Below, in pieces: positions 38,156 through 46,029 of a DNA stretch of 58,547 bases (position 1 is its first letter; every line of letters starts with the position of its first letter). The DNA lies in contig NZ_SOFE01000034.1 of NCBI RefSeq assembly GCF_004402405.1, forward strand, positions 1-58,547, read 5' to 3'. The DNA is from Cryobacterium levicorallinum (GTDB taxonomy: Bacteria > Actinomycetota > Actinomycetes > Actinomycetales > Microbacteriaceae). Below the pieces are notes generated by a model. It was not told where the DNA came from. It worked only from the letters and a program-made list of their open reading frames with translations, and made no database searches. A program made the position numbers and the translations under genes.

Positions 38156-39577
38156 TTACCTTCCTACCAGTCCGGTGCGGTTGATCAGAGTATCGAGCAT
38201 CTCGTCCACGGCCGTCAACACGCGGGCGGCGCCCTGGTACGCGGTCTGGAACATGAGCAGGTTCACGTTCTCCTCATCAAGGTCGACGGAGGAGTTGGCA
38301 AGCTGCTGGCTGGACGCGTAGGTGGCCGTCGTGCTGGCCAGGTTGGCCTGCTGCAGCTCGGACTGGGTGGCGACGGCAATGGTCGAGACGAAGTCTGACC
38401 AGGTCGTATTGGGGGAGACGACGGGGTTTCCATCGACGTCGACAGCCTTGCCTGCGCCGAGCTGGGCGATGGCATCCGCTATGGAATCGTCGTAGGCGCC
38501 ATTGGCGCTGTTACCAGAGTGAACTGCTGAACCGGTCTGGGGAATCACGGCCAGCGAGCGTGCAGCGTTGCCGGACTCAAAGGTAAAGAAATTAGTCTTG
38601 TCGTCGTTGGTCTTGTAGATGTCATTGACGCCTTTAGCGAGGTTCTCCGCAAACGCGTTGTATCCCTGAGCGGCCGTGACCAGATCGCCCTCGGTAGCTA
38701 GAAGAGTCAACGCCCCGGCAATCTCCCCGCCGTCAATCGTCACAGCAGACGTACGCGCGGAATCGGCCCAGGCGAGGGTGACCGCGCTGCCGCCCATGGC
38801 GTCGTCGAGCGTTGAAGCCCCAGACACCGTTAGCGCACTGGCCGTCCCGCCACTCACGAGCGCGTTGCCGCCAATCAGCACGTTGACCGTGCCGTCACTC
38901 TGCGCGACAACGGATGCCCCGGTGAGCGCCGAAATCGTCGTCGTCAGCAGTTCGCGCTGGTCGAGCAGCTCATTGGCGCTGCCACCGGTGGCGAGCGTCG
39001 TGCGAATCTGCACGTTGAGGGCGGCCACCTGGCTCGCCGCGGTGTTGAGCTCGGACACCATGCTGCCGAGGTCGCCGCGCACCGAGGAATACTCGGTGCT
39101 GACCGCCTGGTAGCCCTGGGCGATCATGGTGGTCAGTTCGCCGGCAGTAGAGAGGAGCAGCGCGGCCGGAGTGGCCGAATCCGATCCGTTGGAGAGTTCC
39201 TGCCAGCCCGCCCAGAATTCGTCGAGCTTGGCCGAGATGCCGTTCTCGCCGGGCTCGTTTAGCGAGGTCTCAATGCTGCTCAGGGAATTCGCGCGCACCG
39301 CAGTGTAGCCGGCGGCCGCTGCGGAGTTACGCACGTGGGCATCCAACTGGGCATTGCCGAGGCGGGCGATACCGTCGACCGAGACACCCTCGCCCACGCG
39401 CAAGCCGCCCGTGAGCTGGCCGGTTTCGGCCAGGCTGCCGACCGCCGAGGTAGTCACCCGCTGGCGGGTGTACCCGACCGTGTTGGCGTTGGAGATGTTC
39501 TGCCCGACGAGGTCGAGACCTTTTCTGGCCGCGACGAGTCCCGAGTAGGCCGTGTTCAGACCGCTGAAGGTACTCAT
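38156..39577 (-). CDS. flgK: Flagellar hook-associated protein FlgK
   Basis: 473 residues, the first hook-filament junction ring. The N-terminus STFSGLNTAYSGLVAARKGL with VGQNISNANTVGYTRQRV is the rod/hook family signature. The C-terminus LDEENVNLLMFQTAYQGAAR and VLTAVDEMLDTLINRTGLVG is typical of FlgK. The middle is Ala/Ser/Thr-rich. It is 10 nt downstream of flgN. Confidence 0.96.
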   Translation of the reverse strand: MSTFSGLNTAYSGLVAARKGLDLVGQNISNANTVGYTRQRVTTSAVGSLAETGQLTGGLRVGEGVSVDGIARLGNAQLDAHVRNSAAAAGYTAVRANSLSSIETSLNEPGENGISAKLDEFWAGWQELSNGSDSATPAALLLSTAGELTTMIAQGYQAVSTEYSSVRGDLGSMVSELNTAASQVAALNVQIRTTLATGGSANELLDQRELLTTTISALTGASVVAQSDGTVNVLIGGNALVSGGTASALTVSGASTLDDAMGGSAVTLAWADSARTSAVTIDGGEIAGALTLLATEGDLVTAAQGYNAFAENLAKGVNDIYKTNDDKTNFFTFESGNAARSLAVIPQTGSAVHSGNSANGAYDDSIADAIAQLGAGKAVDVDGNPVVSPNTTWSDFVSTIAVATQSELQQANLASTTATYASSQQLANSSVDLDEENVNLLMFQTAYQGAARVLTAVDEMLDTLINRTGLVGR

Positions 39578-39587
39578 CGCGACTTCC

Positions 39588-40073
39588 TCACAGGTTTCGG
39601 TCGAAGATTCGGGCGTTCGTCACCGGGGCGCCGGTCGCTCCGCTCGCGTTGTAGGTCTTGGCACCGACGTTCGCGCTGGCCATGGTCTCCTGCGTCGACC
39701 GAGCGGCGTTACGAATGAAGCGTTCGTTGGAGTCGCGCAGCTCTTTGATCTGCGCGGTGAGATCGCCCATGGCCTTGAGGTGGGCAGCGAAGATTTCGCC
39801 CCACGGACCGGTCGGCGCATTGGCGACGAGCTCGCGCAGGGTCGAATCGTCCTGCGTTCCCCACTGGGTAGCGAGGGCGGCGACTTCGACCGAGCGACCG
39901 AGGCCGGCCTCGCGCACCAGGTTCAAGACCTGTTCGACCTCGCGGGTGGCGTGCTGGAGCCAGCGTGACTTGCCGCCCTGCAACAGCAGTTGTTCCTCTT
40001 CGAGCTTGAACACCAGCAGTTCCAGGAGTTCCCGTTCGCGCCAGAGCAACGCTGAGAGTTCATTGGCGCCCAT
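39588..40073 (-). CDS. flgN: FlgN-type export chaperone
   Basis: 161 residues, mostly helical: MGANELSALLWRERELLELL, FKLEEEQLLLQGGKSRWL and IKELRDSNERFIRNAARSTQ. FlgN proteins hold FlgK/FlgL for export, and flgK follows directly. GGAGG lies 6 nt before the ATG at 40073; a further 15 upstream codons have no such signal. A sigma-28 type -10 lies 18 nt upstream. Confidence 0.85.
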   Translation of the reverse strand: MGANELSALLWRERELLELLVFKLEEEQLLLQGGKSRWLQHATREVEQVLNLVREAGLGRSVEVAALATQWGTQDDSTLRELVANAPTGPWGEIFAAHLKAMGDLTAQIKELRDSNERFIRNAARSTQETMASANVGAKTYNASGATGAPVTNARIFDRNL

Positions 40074-40090
40074 GAGTCCTCCAACCACCT

Positions 40091-40098
40091 TTATCGGT
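40091..40098 (-). promoter_or_regulatory. Putative sigma-28 -10 element for flgN-flgK-flgL-fliW
   Basis: ACCGATAA on the minus strand resembles the GCCGATAA consensus. It would start RNA about 11 nt before the flgN ATG, keeping the GGAGG. The -35 element is poor, so this is tentative. Confidence 0.35.
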
Positions 40099-40290
40099 CT
40101 AGTTCGGCACCTACCCACGTAGATGCAACGATTCCGTCAATCTCACTTTCGGCCGGTCACCCGAAAGCGTTAGAAAAAAAGCTCGCAATTCACGAAAACT
40201 CCAACAGTTTGCCGCCGTGATGTTGCCTAAATGCCGGACCACAGCTCCCGGAACGTGCTAATCCCCACTTCGAGGGACAGCAAATTAGCC

Positions 40291-40317
40291 AAATGGGTAA
40301 AGAAGTGCTACCCATTT
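40291..40317. promoter_or_regulatory. 9-bp dyad operator candidate between flgN and fliA
   Basis: A perfect inverted repeat AAATGGGTA (40291-40299) and TACCCATTT (40309-40317) with a 9-nt spacer lies in the 350-bp divergent gap. A second TACCC/GGGGTA-like pair follows to 40333, and TAGATT (40332-40337) may be a -10 for fliA. The dyad would cover its -35 region. The regulator is unknown. The rest of the gap holds nothing else I recognise. Confidence 0.45.
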
Positions 40318-40423
40318 ACCCTTTTCTGGGGTAGATTGAGCCTGTCAGGCCATGGGTCTATCGCGTGTGTCGCCTGAGCGGGCACGATTTGACAGGTAGT
40401 GAAATATTTCTGGGGGCCGGCTT

Positions 40424-41260
40424 GTGAATAGAACTGATCGGAACGCCCTCGTCGTCGAGAACCTTCCGCTCGTTGGATACCTGGTATCCGAGGTCTGGGC
40501 CAAGGCTCGTCACCTGTCTCGCGATGATCTGGCCTCGGCTGGCTCCGTCGCCCTTATTACTTCAGCGGATGCCTTCAATCCCGATCTAGGGGTCCCCTTT
40601 GGCGCCTTCGCTCGCCGTCGCATCATCGGTGCTTTCGCCGACGAGATGCGTTCCAACGACTGGGCCACCCGCACCGCGCGTCGCCGCATCAAGGAAACCC
40701 TCTCCGTGCAGGACACGCTGTCCGCAGCTCTCGGTCGCACGCCCAACGTCGAAGAAGTTGCCGCCGCGCTCGGTGTCGATCGCGATACCGCCGCTGCCGG
40801 CCTCTCCGATGCTGCCCGCACGTTGTCCACTCTCGACGACACCACCGCCGAATTTCTCGTGGCCGACACGGCCCTGCCCGAAGCTTCGTTGCTCTCCGAT
40901 GAGCGACTGGTCTACCTGCGCGCTGCTATCGCGGCTCTGCCGGAGAAAATGCGCGAGATCGTCGAGCAGGTCTACTTCGACGCCCGATCGGTCAAAGAGA
41001 TTGCAGCCGACCTGGGTACCACCCACTCGGCCGTGTCTCAGACCCGAGCCGAGGCCATCCGCTTGTTGCGTGATGGACTGGGCACCCACTACGCCGATGA
41101 CACCGAGGCTGAGTATCAGCCGGAGTCGCGCATCGCACCAGCCCGTCGCAGCGCCTACCTCGCTCGACTGGCCGACCTGGCAGCCGTGGGCATGACCCGC
41201 GCGGTGCGAGGCCCACTCCCAGGGGTTGCCCTACCCGAGGTCGCGGGCATCGCGTCCTGA
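40424..41260 (+). CDS. fliA: Sigma factor of the FliA/WhiG (sigma-28) type
   Basis: 278 residues. Region 2 (LVGYLVSEVWAKARHLSRDD, FGAFARRRIIGAFADEMR) and region 4 (LPEKMREIVEQVYFDARSVK, EIAADLGTTHSAVSQTRAEA) are clear; a region 3 HTH sits between (EEVAAALGVDRDT). It should direct transcription of late flagellar genes, and GCCGATAG promoters occur before both flagellins and flgB in the window. Start GTG 40424, with GGGGGCC upstream. A C-terminal tail of about 45 residues is unlike FliA. No anti-sigma flgM gene is recognised nearby. Confidence 0.9.
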   Translation: MNRTDRNALVVENLPLVGYLVSEVWAKARHLSRDDLASAGSVALITSADAFNPDLGVPFGAFARRRIIGAFADEMRSNDWATRTARRRIKETLSVQDTLSAALGRTPNVEEVAAALGVDRDTAAAGLSDAARTLSTLDDTTAEFLVADTALPEASLLSDERLVYLRAAIAALPEKMREIVEQVYFDARSVKEIAADLGTTHSAVSQTRAEAIRLLRDGLGTHYADDTEAEYQPESRIAPARRSAYLARLADLAAVGMTRAVRGPLPGVALPEVAGIAS

Positions 41261-41307
41261 CCCCCGCATTACCAATTCACTGCCTAGTTTCACCTCACTA
41301 AACAGCA

Positions 41308-41327
41308 CCGGCCCACGGACGGGCCGG
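41308..41327 (+). promoter_or_regulatory. Leader hairpin before the mini-flagellin
   Basis: CCGGCCC (41308-41314) pairs with GGGCCGG (41321-41327); the loop is ACGGAC. It matches the hairpins before the full flagellins in place, stem and GGA-containing loop. Confidence 0.6.
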
Positions 41328-41359
41328 GGTGACAATCACCTCTCACGGAAGAAAAAATT

Positions 41360-41695
41360 ATGAGCATTCAGGTCAACACTTCGAGCTCCGCTTCGACTGC
41401 CCTGCGCAATCTGGCAGCGTCGCAAAGTAGTCTCGCTCAGCCAACTGTCGCCCTCTCAAGCGGAATTCGAGACCGCGTCGTTACCGACACCGTCGAATTC
41501 GATGGCAAGGTCTCCCAGGTCGCGACCGAGAACAAGATCGCCGCCAGTACGCCTCTGCGCGACGGCGAGATGGCCGCCCAAATGAGCAAGCACACGCAGG
41601 AGAATATCCTCGCGCAGCCGGGAGTCGCTATGTCGGCCCAGGCCAACCAGTCCAACTCTGACGTGCTGCAGCTGCTCCAGCCAGCCCGTAAGTAG
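41360..41695 (+). CDS. Mini-flagellin: flagellin N- and C-terminal segments only
   Basis: 111 residues. Residues 1-38 (MSIQVNTSSSASTALRNLAA, then SQSSLAQ, LSSGIRD) align with the start of the two full flagellins (MGMQVNTNIAANNAYRNLAT, LSSGLRIN). Residues 58-108 (ASTPLRDGEMAAQMSKHTQE, NILAQPGVAMSAQANQSNSD, VLQLLQ) align with their last 50. The D1 and variable core, about 270 residues, is missing, and the frame is intact. Prolines break both helices. It has a GGAAG ribosome-binding site and the flagellin-type leader hairpin. It lies 99 nt after fliA. It may be an internal-deletion relic or a real D0-only filament or junction component. Confidence 0.75.
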   Translation: MSIQVNTSSSASTALRNLAASQSSLAQPTVALSSGIRDRVVTDTVEFDGKVSQVATENKIAASTPLRDGEMAAQMSKHTQENILAQPGVAMSAQANQSNSDVLQLLQPARK

Positions 41696-41733
41696 TCGTC
41701 GCGGCCGCTCCAGCGGCTGCGGTGTTTTGCCTG

Positions 41734-41761
41734 CCCCGTCGACTTCGGTCGGCGGGGTTTT
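41734..41761 (+). terminator. Terminator after the mini-flagellin
   Basis: CCCCGTCGAC pairs with GTCGGCGGGG (one G-T pair) around a TTCG loop, followed by TTTT. A smaller GCCGCT/AGCGGC hairpin precedes it. Confidence 0.8.
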
Positions 41762-41807
41762 GGTGTTCCTGGCCTGGTATTTCTGAGTGCTACCGATCAC
41801 TGTCGTC

Positions 41808-41813
41808 TACGCT
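41808..41813 (+). promoter_or_regulatory. Leaderless-type -10 box for the mycothiol-dependent enzyme gene
   Basis: TACGCT, 7 nt, then ATG 41821; no Shine-Dalgarno lies between. Confidence 0.45.
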
Positions 41814-41820
41814 GAATGAC

Positions 41821-42486
41821 ATGGCCGACCTGTCGAAATACCTACCGCTCAGTCAGCGACGTGTCGGTGACGAATCCGGCGCGAACTCGAACTGGCGCGC
41901 CTATCTGGTGTCCACTCTCACGGCAACCGCCGACCTGCTCGCGGAGCTTTCCGACGAGCAGTGGGAGACGCCGAGCCTCTGTGCGGGCTGGCGGGTTCGG
42001 GATGTAGCCGGCCATGTCGTCTGGCGAGTTGGCAGCTCGAACCGGCAGCTGGTTAGCACCGCGGCCCGCGCCTATCTTGGGCACTTCATCAATCCCAACC
42101 GAGCGATCGACGTACTCAGCCGCGCAGCAGCAGAAGCGCTCCCGGCCGAACTCGTCGCGCAGATCAGGCAGATCGCCGCGGACAAGGCTGCCGGCCGCGG
42201 GCGCCACGGCATTACCGAACTCACCGAGGCCGTAGTGCACGGCCTTGACCTGGCGCATCCGCTCGGCGTCAAGCTGCCGGTGGCACCGCCGGTATCCGGC
42301 GCGGTGGCCCTGCGTCAGAGCCTGATCGCCCCGACCGAGATCAAGGCCATACTGCGCGCTCGCACGCTGGTAGCGACGGATGCGAACTGGCGCGTCGGTC
42401 GCGGCCCCGAGCTTGCCGGGACCGCTGAGGCGCACCTGCTGTTCCTGTTCGGCCGCCCCGGCGGCTCATTTGCCAGGCCGCTCTAG
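41821..42486 (+). CDS. Maleylpyruvate isomerase-family, mycothiol-dependent enzyme
   Basis: 221 residues of the DinB-like MDMPI_N fold. Diagnostic parts: LTATADLLAELSDEQWETPS, LCAGWRVRDVAGHVVW (first metal-ligand His) and ELTEAVVHGLDLAHPLGV (second His region). The C-terminus ends AEAHLLFLFGRPGGSFARPL. Such proteins use mycothiol and often a metal, but most have no known substrate. It sits as a stray gene inside the flagellar region; no operon partner. Start from leaderless geometry at 41821. Confidence 0.88.
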   Translation: MADLSKYLPLSQRRVGDESGANSNWRAYLVSTLTATADLLAELSDEQWETPSLCAGWRVRDVAGHVVWRVGSSNRQLVSTAARAYLGHFINPNRAIDVLSRAAAEALPAELVAQIRQIAADKAAGRGRHGITELTEAVVHGLDLAHPLGVKLPVAPPVSGAVALRQSLIAPTEIKAILRARTLVATDANWRVGRGPELAGTAEAHLLFLFGRPGGSFARPL

Positions 42487-42489
42487 AAT

Positions 42490-42711
42490 TTCACACAAGA
42501 GCTGGCGACGCGGCAGGAAGCAGCGAGAGAATCACGGATGGTCGCGGCTGGCCTCCGAGGTCAGGGTCTCACGCTGGCTGACGTCGGTGCCGTTCTTGCG
42601 GTAGCCCTACAGCGAACGACTGCAATTGAGGCCTCCGGCTGGCGCGCGTGTCTGCAGGCCGAGGCTGGACGCCTTGGTGTCGTGGCACGTGTTTGGGCTC
42701 GCGGCACGTGA
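42490..42711 (+). pseudogene. Relic of a HicB-like antitoxin (C-terminal part)
   Basis: The frame after the preceding stop reads FTQELATRQEAARESRMVAA, GLRGQGLTLADVGAVLAVAL, QRTTAIEA. This resembles the C-terminal half of actinobacterial HicB-like proteins (R-A-A-x-E-S-R, LR..GLT..D.. ..VLGVS.QR). The N-terminal domain and a sensible start are missing, and no toxin gene adjoins. Identification rests on a short match. Confidence 0.4.
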
Positions 42712-42748
42712 TTGAACCAGTGCCGGCTTCCCAAACACGTGCCGCGAC
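42679..42748. repeat. 19-bp inverted repeat
   Basis: Arms GTCGTGGCACGTGTTTGGG (42679-42697) and CCCAAACACGTGCCGCGAC (42730-42748) match at 18 of 19 positions, with a 32-nt spacer that itself contains GGCACGTG. It overlaps the end of the HicB-like relic. Confidence 0.7.
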
Positions 42749-42840
42749 CCTTCTCCTGGAGTTGAGGCGCCCCGACTTCGTTTCGCCTGAACGGATGCTG
42801 CCGCAACCTCTTCGACGAGTCCGTCTGACGTCGCCACCGG

Positions 42841-42969
42841 GCTAGACAAGGCGTAACCCGGAGTGGGGCGCAACCGAAACCCCGTAAAACCGGGGATATG
42901 GCGTGTTGCTACATTGTGTGCGGATGATTCTCGAATATTGGGGTAGACAGCGAGTAACCCAGAGTGGGG
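42841..42969. repeat. Pair of 28-bp direct repeats, 101 nt apart
   Basis: 42841-42868 and 42942-42969 share TAGACA then GTAACCC(G/A)GAGTGGGG. They lie in the gene-free stretch 42749-43319 before flagellin 1, where I see no coding frame. Confidence 0.45.
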
Positions 42970-43319
42970 GCATGCGAATTCGCTCATGAATGATCATGCG
43001 GCGTGTCGTTTTGTTTATCGAAGATTCCTAGCCTCATCTGGCCTTTTATGGGTGGCACCCATTCGAGGGAGGCCTCGTCAATCACCAGCGCGATGGGGGA
43101 GTCGATGTGTCCCGCAAGCGGGGGGTGGGCTGTTTTCAGGGCTGAAGGCCTGGGGAAGGCGGGGCATCCCGACCAGTGTGAGCGGCAACATCCGTATAAA
43201 GACGGGGTTGAATCGGGGGTGGACAGGCCAATGTGCCGTCAAGACCTCGCGACGAATGCACTCGTATATAGGGGGAGAACCGGCGAAATTAAGTTAATGC
43301 GTTTTAATCGCCGCACTGC

Positions 43320-43346
43320 TTACCCCCATAGGGGGGCGGCCGATAG
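43320..43346 (+). promoter_or_regulatory. Sigma-28 promoter of flagellin 1
   Basis: TTAC (43320-43323), 15 nt, GCCGATAG (43339-43346). The -10 matches the FliA/SigD consensus and the same elements precede flagellin 2 and flgB. Confidence 0.7.
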
Positions 43347-43357
43347 ATGTAGGTACC

Positions 43358-43373
43358 GGCCCATGGATGGGCC
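43358..43373 (+). promoter_or_regulatory. Leader hairpin of flagellin 1
   Basis: GGCCCA-TGGA-TGGGCC: a 6-bp stem with GGA in the loop, 33 nt before the ATG. A second GGA lies in the Shine-Dalgarno CACGGAGGA. This is the arrangement of CsrA sites in the Bacillus hag leader. Confidence 0.55.
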
Positions 43374-43406
43374 AGTGTAACAACACCCACTCACGGAGGA
43401 ATCATC

Positions 43407-44564
43407 ATGGGCATGCAGGTCAACACAAACATCGCGGCAAACAACGCATACCGCAACCTTGCAACAACGCAGAACGACCTGTCGAAGTCGCTGGAGAAAC
43501 TTTCCAGTGGCCTGCGCATCAACCGCGCCGCGGATGACGCAGCTGGTCTGACCATTTCGGAAGGACTCAAGTCTCAGGTCGGTGGCCTCACGGTAGCTTC
43601 CCGCAACGCCCAAGACGGCATCAGCGTCATCCAGACCGCTGAAGGTTCGCTCAACGAGGTGCAGTCGATCCTGCAGCGCGTTCGCGACCTCGCCGTTCAG
43701 GCGGGTAACGACTCGAACAACACCCAGTCACGCACCGCCATCCAGACCGAGGTCACGGCGCTGACCTCGGAGCTCGACCGCATTAGTAAGAGCACCAACT
43801 TCAACGGCACCAAGCTACTGAATGGCACCGCCAACCTGAGCTTCCAGATCGGAGCAAACGGCACCGCCGATGACAAAATCGGGGTGAACCTTTCTACCGT
43901 CAACATCACGGCGCTGGCCGCTAGCCTCTCGACCGGCAGTTCAGGCGGCGCGACTCTGGCCGTTGCTACTCCGACCGCAGTCACCGGAGCCCAGAACTTC
44001 CGCATCACCAACGCGGATGCCTCCGTCACGTCCGTTACGGCAACCCTGGGTGCTGCTGGAACGTACAAGTCGGTTCAGGACGTCGCGTCGGCGTTGAACT
44101 CCAACGGTTCGTTCAGCTCTGCTTTGACCGCAACGGTTGACTCCAACAACCAGCTGTCCGTTACGTCAAATACGGGTGGAACCGTCGTCGGTGGTAGCAC
44201 CGCTGGAACCCACGGTTCCTCGGGTACTGGTGTTGCAACATCTGTTGCAGCCGCAGTACCGGCCCTGCAGTTCGACACCGCTGCCAACGCAGCGGCCGCG
44301 ATCTCCACGTTGGACACGAAACTGACGACCGTCTCGACGGCTCGCGCCAACCTCGGTGCCGTTCAGAACCGCTTCGAGAGCGTCATCAAGAACCTGGCCG
44401 TCTCCAAGGAAAACCTCACCGCTGCCGGATCGCGTATTCGCGACACCGACATGGCCGAGGAAATGGTCAAGTACACCCGTGCGAACATCCTGTCGCAGGC
44501 CGGCACCGCCATGCTCGCGCAGGCCAACCAGAGCAACTCGGGGGTGCTGCAGCTGCTCCAGTAA
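43407..44564 (+). CDS. fliC: Flagellin 1
   Basis: 385 residues. D0/D1 N-terminus: MGMQVNTNIAANNAYRNLAT, LSSGLRINRAADDAAGLTIS, SVIQTAEGSLNEVQSILQR. D1/D0 C-terminus: NRFESVIKNLAVSKENLTAA, SRIRDTDMAEEMVKYTRANI, LSQAGTAMLAQANQSNSGVL. The surface-exposed middle (about 165-300) is Ser/Thr/Ala/Gly/Val-rich. GGAGGA lies 8 nt before the ATG. Its ends are nearly identical to flagellin 2, while the middle differs. Confidence 0.97.
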   Translation: MGMQVNTNIAANNAYRNLATTQNDLSKSLEKLSSGLRINRAADDAAGLTISEGLKSQVGGLTVASRNAQDGISVIQTAEGSLNEVQSILQRVRDLAVQAGNDSNNTQSRTAIQTEVTALTSELDRISKSTNFNGTKLLNGTANLSFQIGANGTADDKIGVNLSTVNITALAASLSTGSSGGATLAVATPTAVTGAQNFRITNADASVTSVTATLGAAGTYKSVQDVASALNSNGSFSSALTATVDSNNQLSVTSNTGGTVVGGSTAGTHGSSGTGVATSVAAAVPALQFDTAANAAAAISTLDTKLTTVSTARANLGAVQNRFESVIKNLAVSKENLTAAGSRIRDTDMAEEMVKYTRANILSQAGTAMLAQANQSNSGVLQLLQ

Positions 44565-44605
44565 CACCTGAAGTAGGCGTCACCAGCGAGATCGACCGCT
44601 GATCT

Positions 44606-44662
44606 AAGCCGGGTGGCATCCGCTCATGAATGCAAATTCGTGAAGCGGATGCCGCCGGGCTT
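44606..44662. terminator. Hairpin after flagellin 1
   Basis: GGCATCCGCT (44615-44624) pairs perfectly with AGCGGATGCC (44644-44653); the loop can pair further (CATGAA with TTCGTG), and AAGCC/GGCTT extends the base. It lies 50 nt after the stop. Confidence 0.6.
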
Positions 44663-44697
44663 ATTCGTCGTGCCACAAAGTTTTTCGTGATTTCTTC

Positions 44698-44725
44698 TAA
44701 CCCCGTCGTCTACCCCCGCCGATAG
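44698..44725 (+). promoter_or_regulatory. Sigma-28 promoter of flagellin 2
   Basis: TAAC (44698-44701), 16 nt, GCCGATAG (44718-44725). Confidence 0.7.
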
Positions 44726-44734
44726 CTTCGGGTG

Positions 44735-44754
44735 CCGGGCCATGGATGGGCCGG
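44735..44754 (+). promoter_or_regulatory. Leader hairpin of flagellin 2
   Basis: CCGGGCCA-TGGA-TGGGCCGG: one G-G mismatch in the stem, and the TGGA loop is kept. It lies 30 nt before the ATG, with CACGGAGGA as Shine-Dalgarno. Confidence 0.5.
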
Positions 44755-44784
44755 TGAAATTGACCCAATCACGGAGGATTCATC

Positions 44785-45930
44785 ATGGGCATGCAGGTAA
44801 ACACGAACATTGCGGCGAATAACGCCTACCGCAACCTCGCAACAACGCAGAACGACCTGTCCAAGTCGCTGGAAAAGCTCTCCAGCGGCCTGCGCATCAA
44901 CCGCGCCGCGGATGACGCAGCTGGTCTGGCAATTTCCGAAGGCCTGAAGTCGCAGGTCGGCGGCCTCACGGTCGCCAGCCGCAACGCCCAGGACGCGATC
45001 AGCGTTATTCAGACCGCAGAAGGTTCGCTTAACGAGGTCACTTCGATCTTGCAGCGCATGCGCGACCTGGCTGTTCAGGCCGGTAACGACTCGAACAACG
45101 AGCAGTCACGTGACGCAATCACGACTGAAGCCACCGCGTTGACCAAAGAGCTCACCCGCATCGCGGCGGCAACTAATTTCAACGGAACTGACCTTCTCAA
45201 GGGAGGTTCTATGAGCTTCCAGATCGGCGCAAACGCGAACGACACAATCGGAGTTGGTCTCGCAAACATCGGGACGCTCGCAGCTAACCTGACGACAGCT
45301 CCGTCCTCCGTGAACTATGCCCTCGTTGACGCTGACGCGGACACGATCGCTGGCGCGCAGTCTTTCAGCATTGAAAATTCCGATGGAACTATCACGTCCA
45401 TCGAAACGGACGTGTTTGTGGCTGGCAGCGTACAAACTGTTTCTCAATTCGCGGCGGCGTTGAATGCGGACGGTCAGTTCAAGAACAACCTATATGCAAG
45501 TGTTAGCTCGACCAATGTCTTGAATATCAAGACCCTGGACGGGGGAACTCTTGACCCGGCTCTGTCTTCGGCCGGCGTTACTGGAACAGGTGCGGGCACG
45601 ACCGTTGACCCTGTTGTGGGCGCCTCCGCACTAGACTTCTCGGACGCTGCCGGGGCCACGGCAGCAATTGCCACCATCACGGCTCAGATTGTTACCGTCT
45701 CCACGGCTCGCGCCGATCTGGGTGCAAACCAGAACCGGTTCGAGAGCGTCATCAAGAACCTGGCCGTCTCGAAAGAGAACCTCACCGCTGCCGGATCGCG
45801 TATTCGCGACACCGACATGGCTGAGGAAATGGTCAAGTACACCCGTGCGAACATTCTGTCGCAGGCTGGAACCGCCATGCTCGCGCAGGCCAACCAGAGC
45901 AACTCGGGCGTTCTGCAGCTTCTCCAGTAA
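44785..45930 (+). CDS. fliC: Flagellin 2
   Basis: 381 residues. The first 60 and last 65 residues match flagellin 1 almost exactly (one difference is LAISEGL for LTISEGL). The core diverges (for example FNGTDLLKGGSMSFQIGANA, ADTIAGAQSFSIENSDGTIT) and is more AT-rich in places than the ends. It has its own sigma-28 promoter, hairpin leader and terminator, so the two genes can be expressed independently. Confidence 0.97.
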   Translation: MGMQVNTNIAANNAYRNLATTQNDLSKSLEKLSSGLRINRAADDAAGLAISEGLKSQVGGLTVASRNAQDAISVIQTAEGSLNEVTSILQRMRDLAVQAGNDSNNEQSRDAITTEATALTKELTRIAAATNFNGTDLLKGGSMSFQIGANANDTIGVGLANIGTLAANLTTAPSSVNYALVDADADTIAGAQSFSIENSDGTITSIETDVFVAGSVQTVSQFAAALNADGQFKNNLYASVSSTNVLNIKTLDGGTLDPALSSAGVTGTGAGTTVDPVVGASALDFSDAAGATAAIATITAQIVTVSTARADLGANQNRFESVIKNLAVSKENLTAAGSRIRDTDMAEEMVKYTRANILSQAGTAMLAQANQSNSGVLQLLQ

Positions 45931-45968
45931 CACCAGCACAACCGAACAAACGGGTCGATTCTGACCTG

Positions 45969-46029
45969 AGCCTGGCCGCAGTCAGAAAGCGAATTGGACG
46001 TCGCTCTTCAACTGCAGCCAGGCTATTTT
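45969..46029 (+). terminator. Terminator after flagellin 2
   Basis: AGCCTGGCCGCAGT (45969-45982) pairs with ACTGCAGCCAGGCT (46011-46024) at 13 of 14 positions, and inner AGCGA/TCGCT pairs continue the stem. ATTTT follows. Confidence 0.65.

Noticed and set aside
42607..42987. A 126-codon minus-strand frame before flagellin 1
   Set aside because: It crosses the inverted repeat and the direct repeats, with no recognisable domain.
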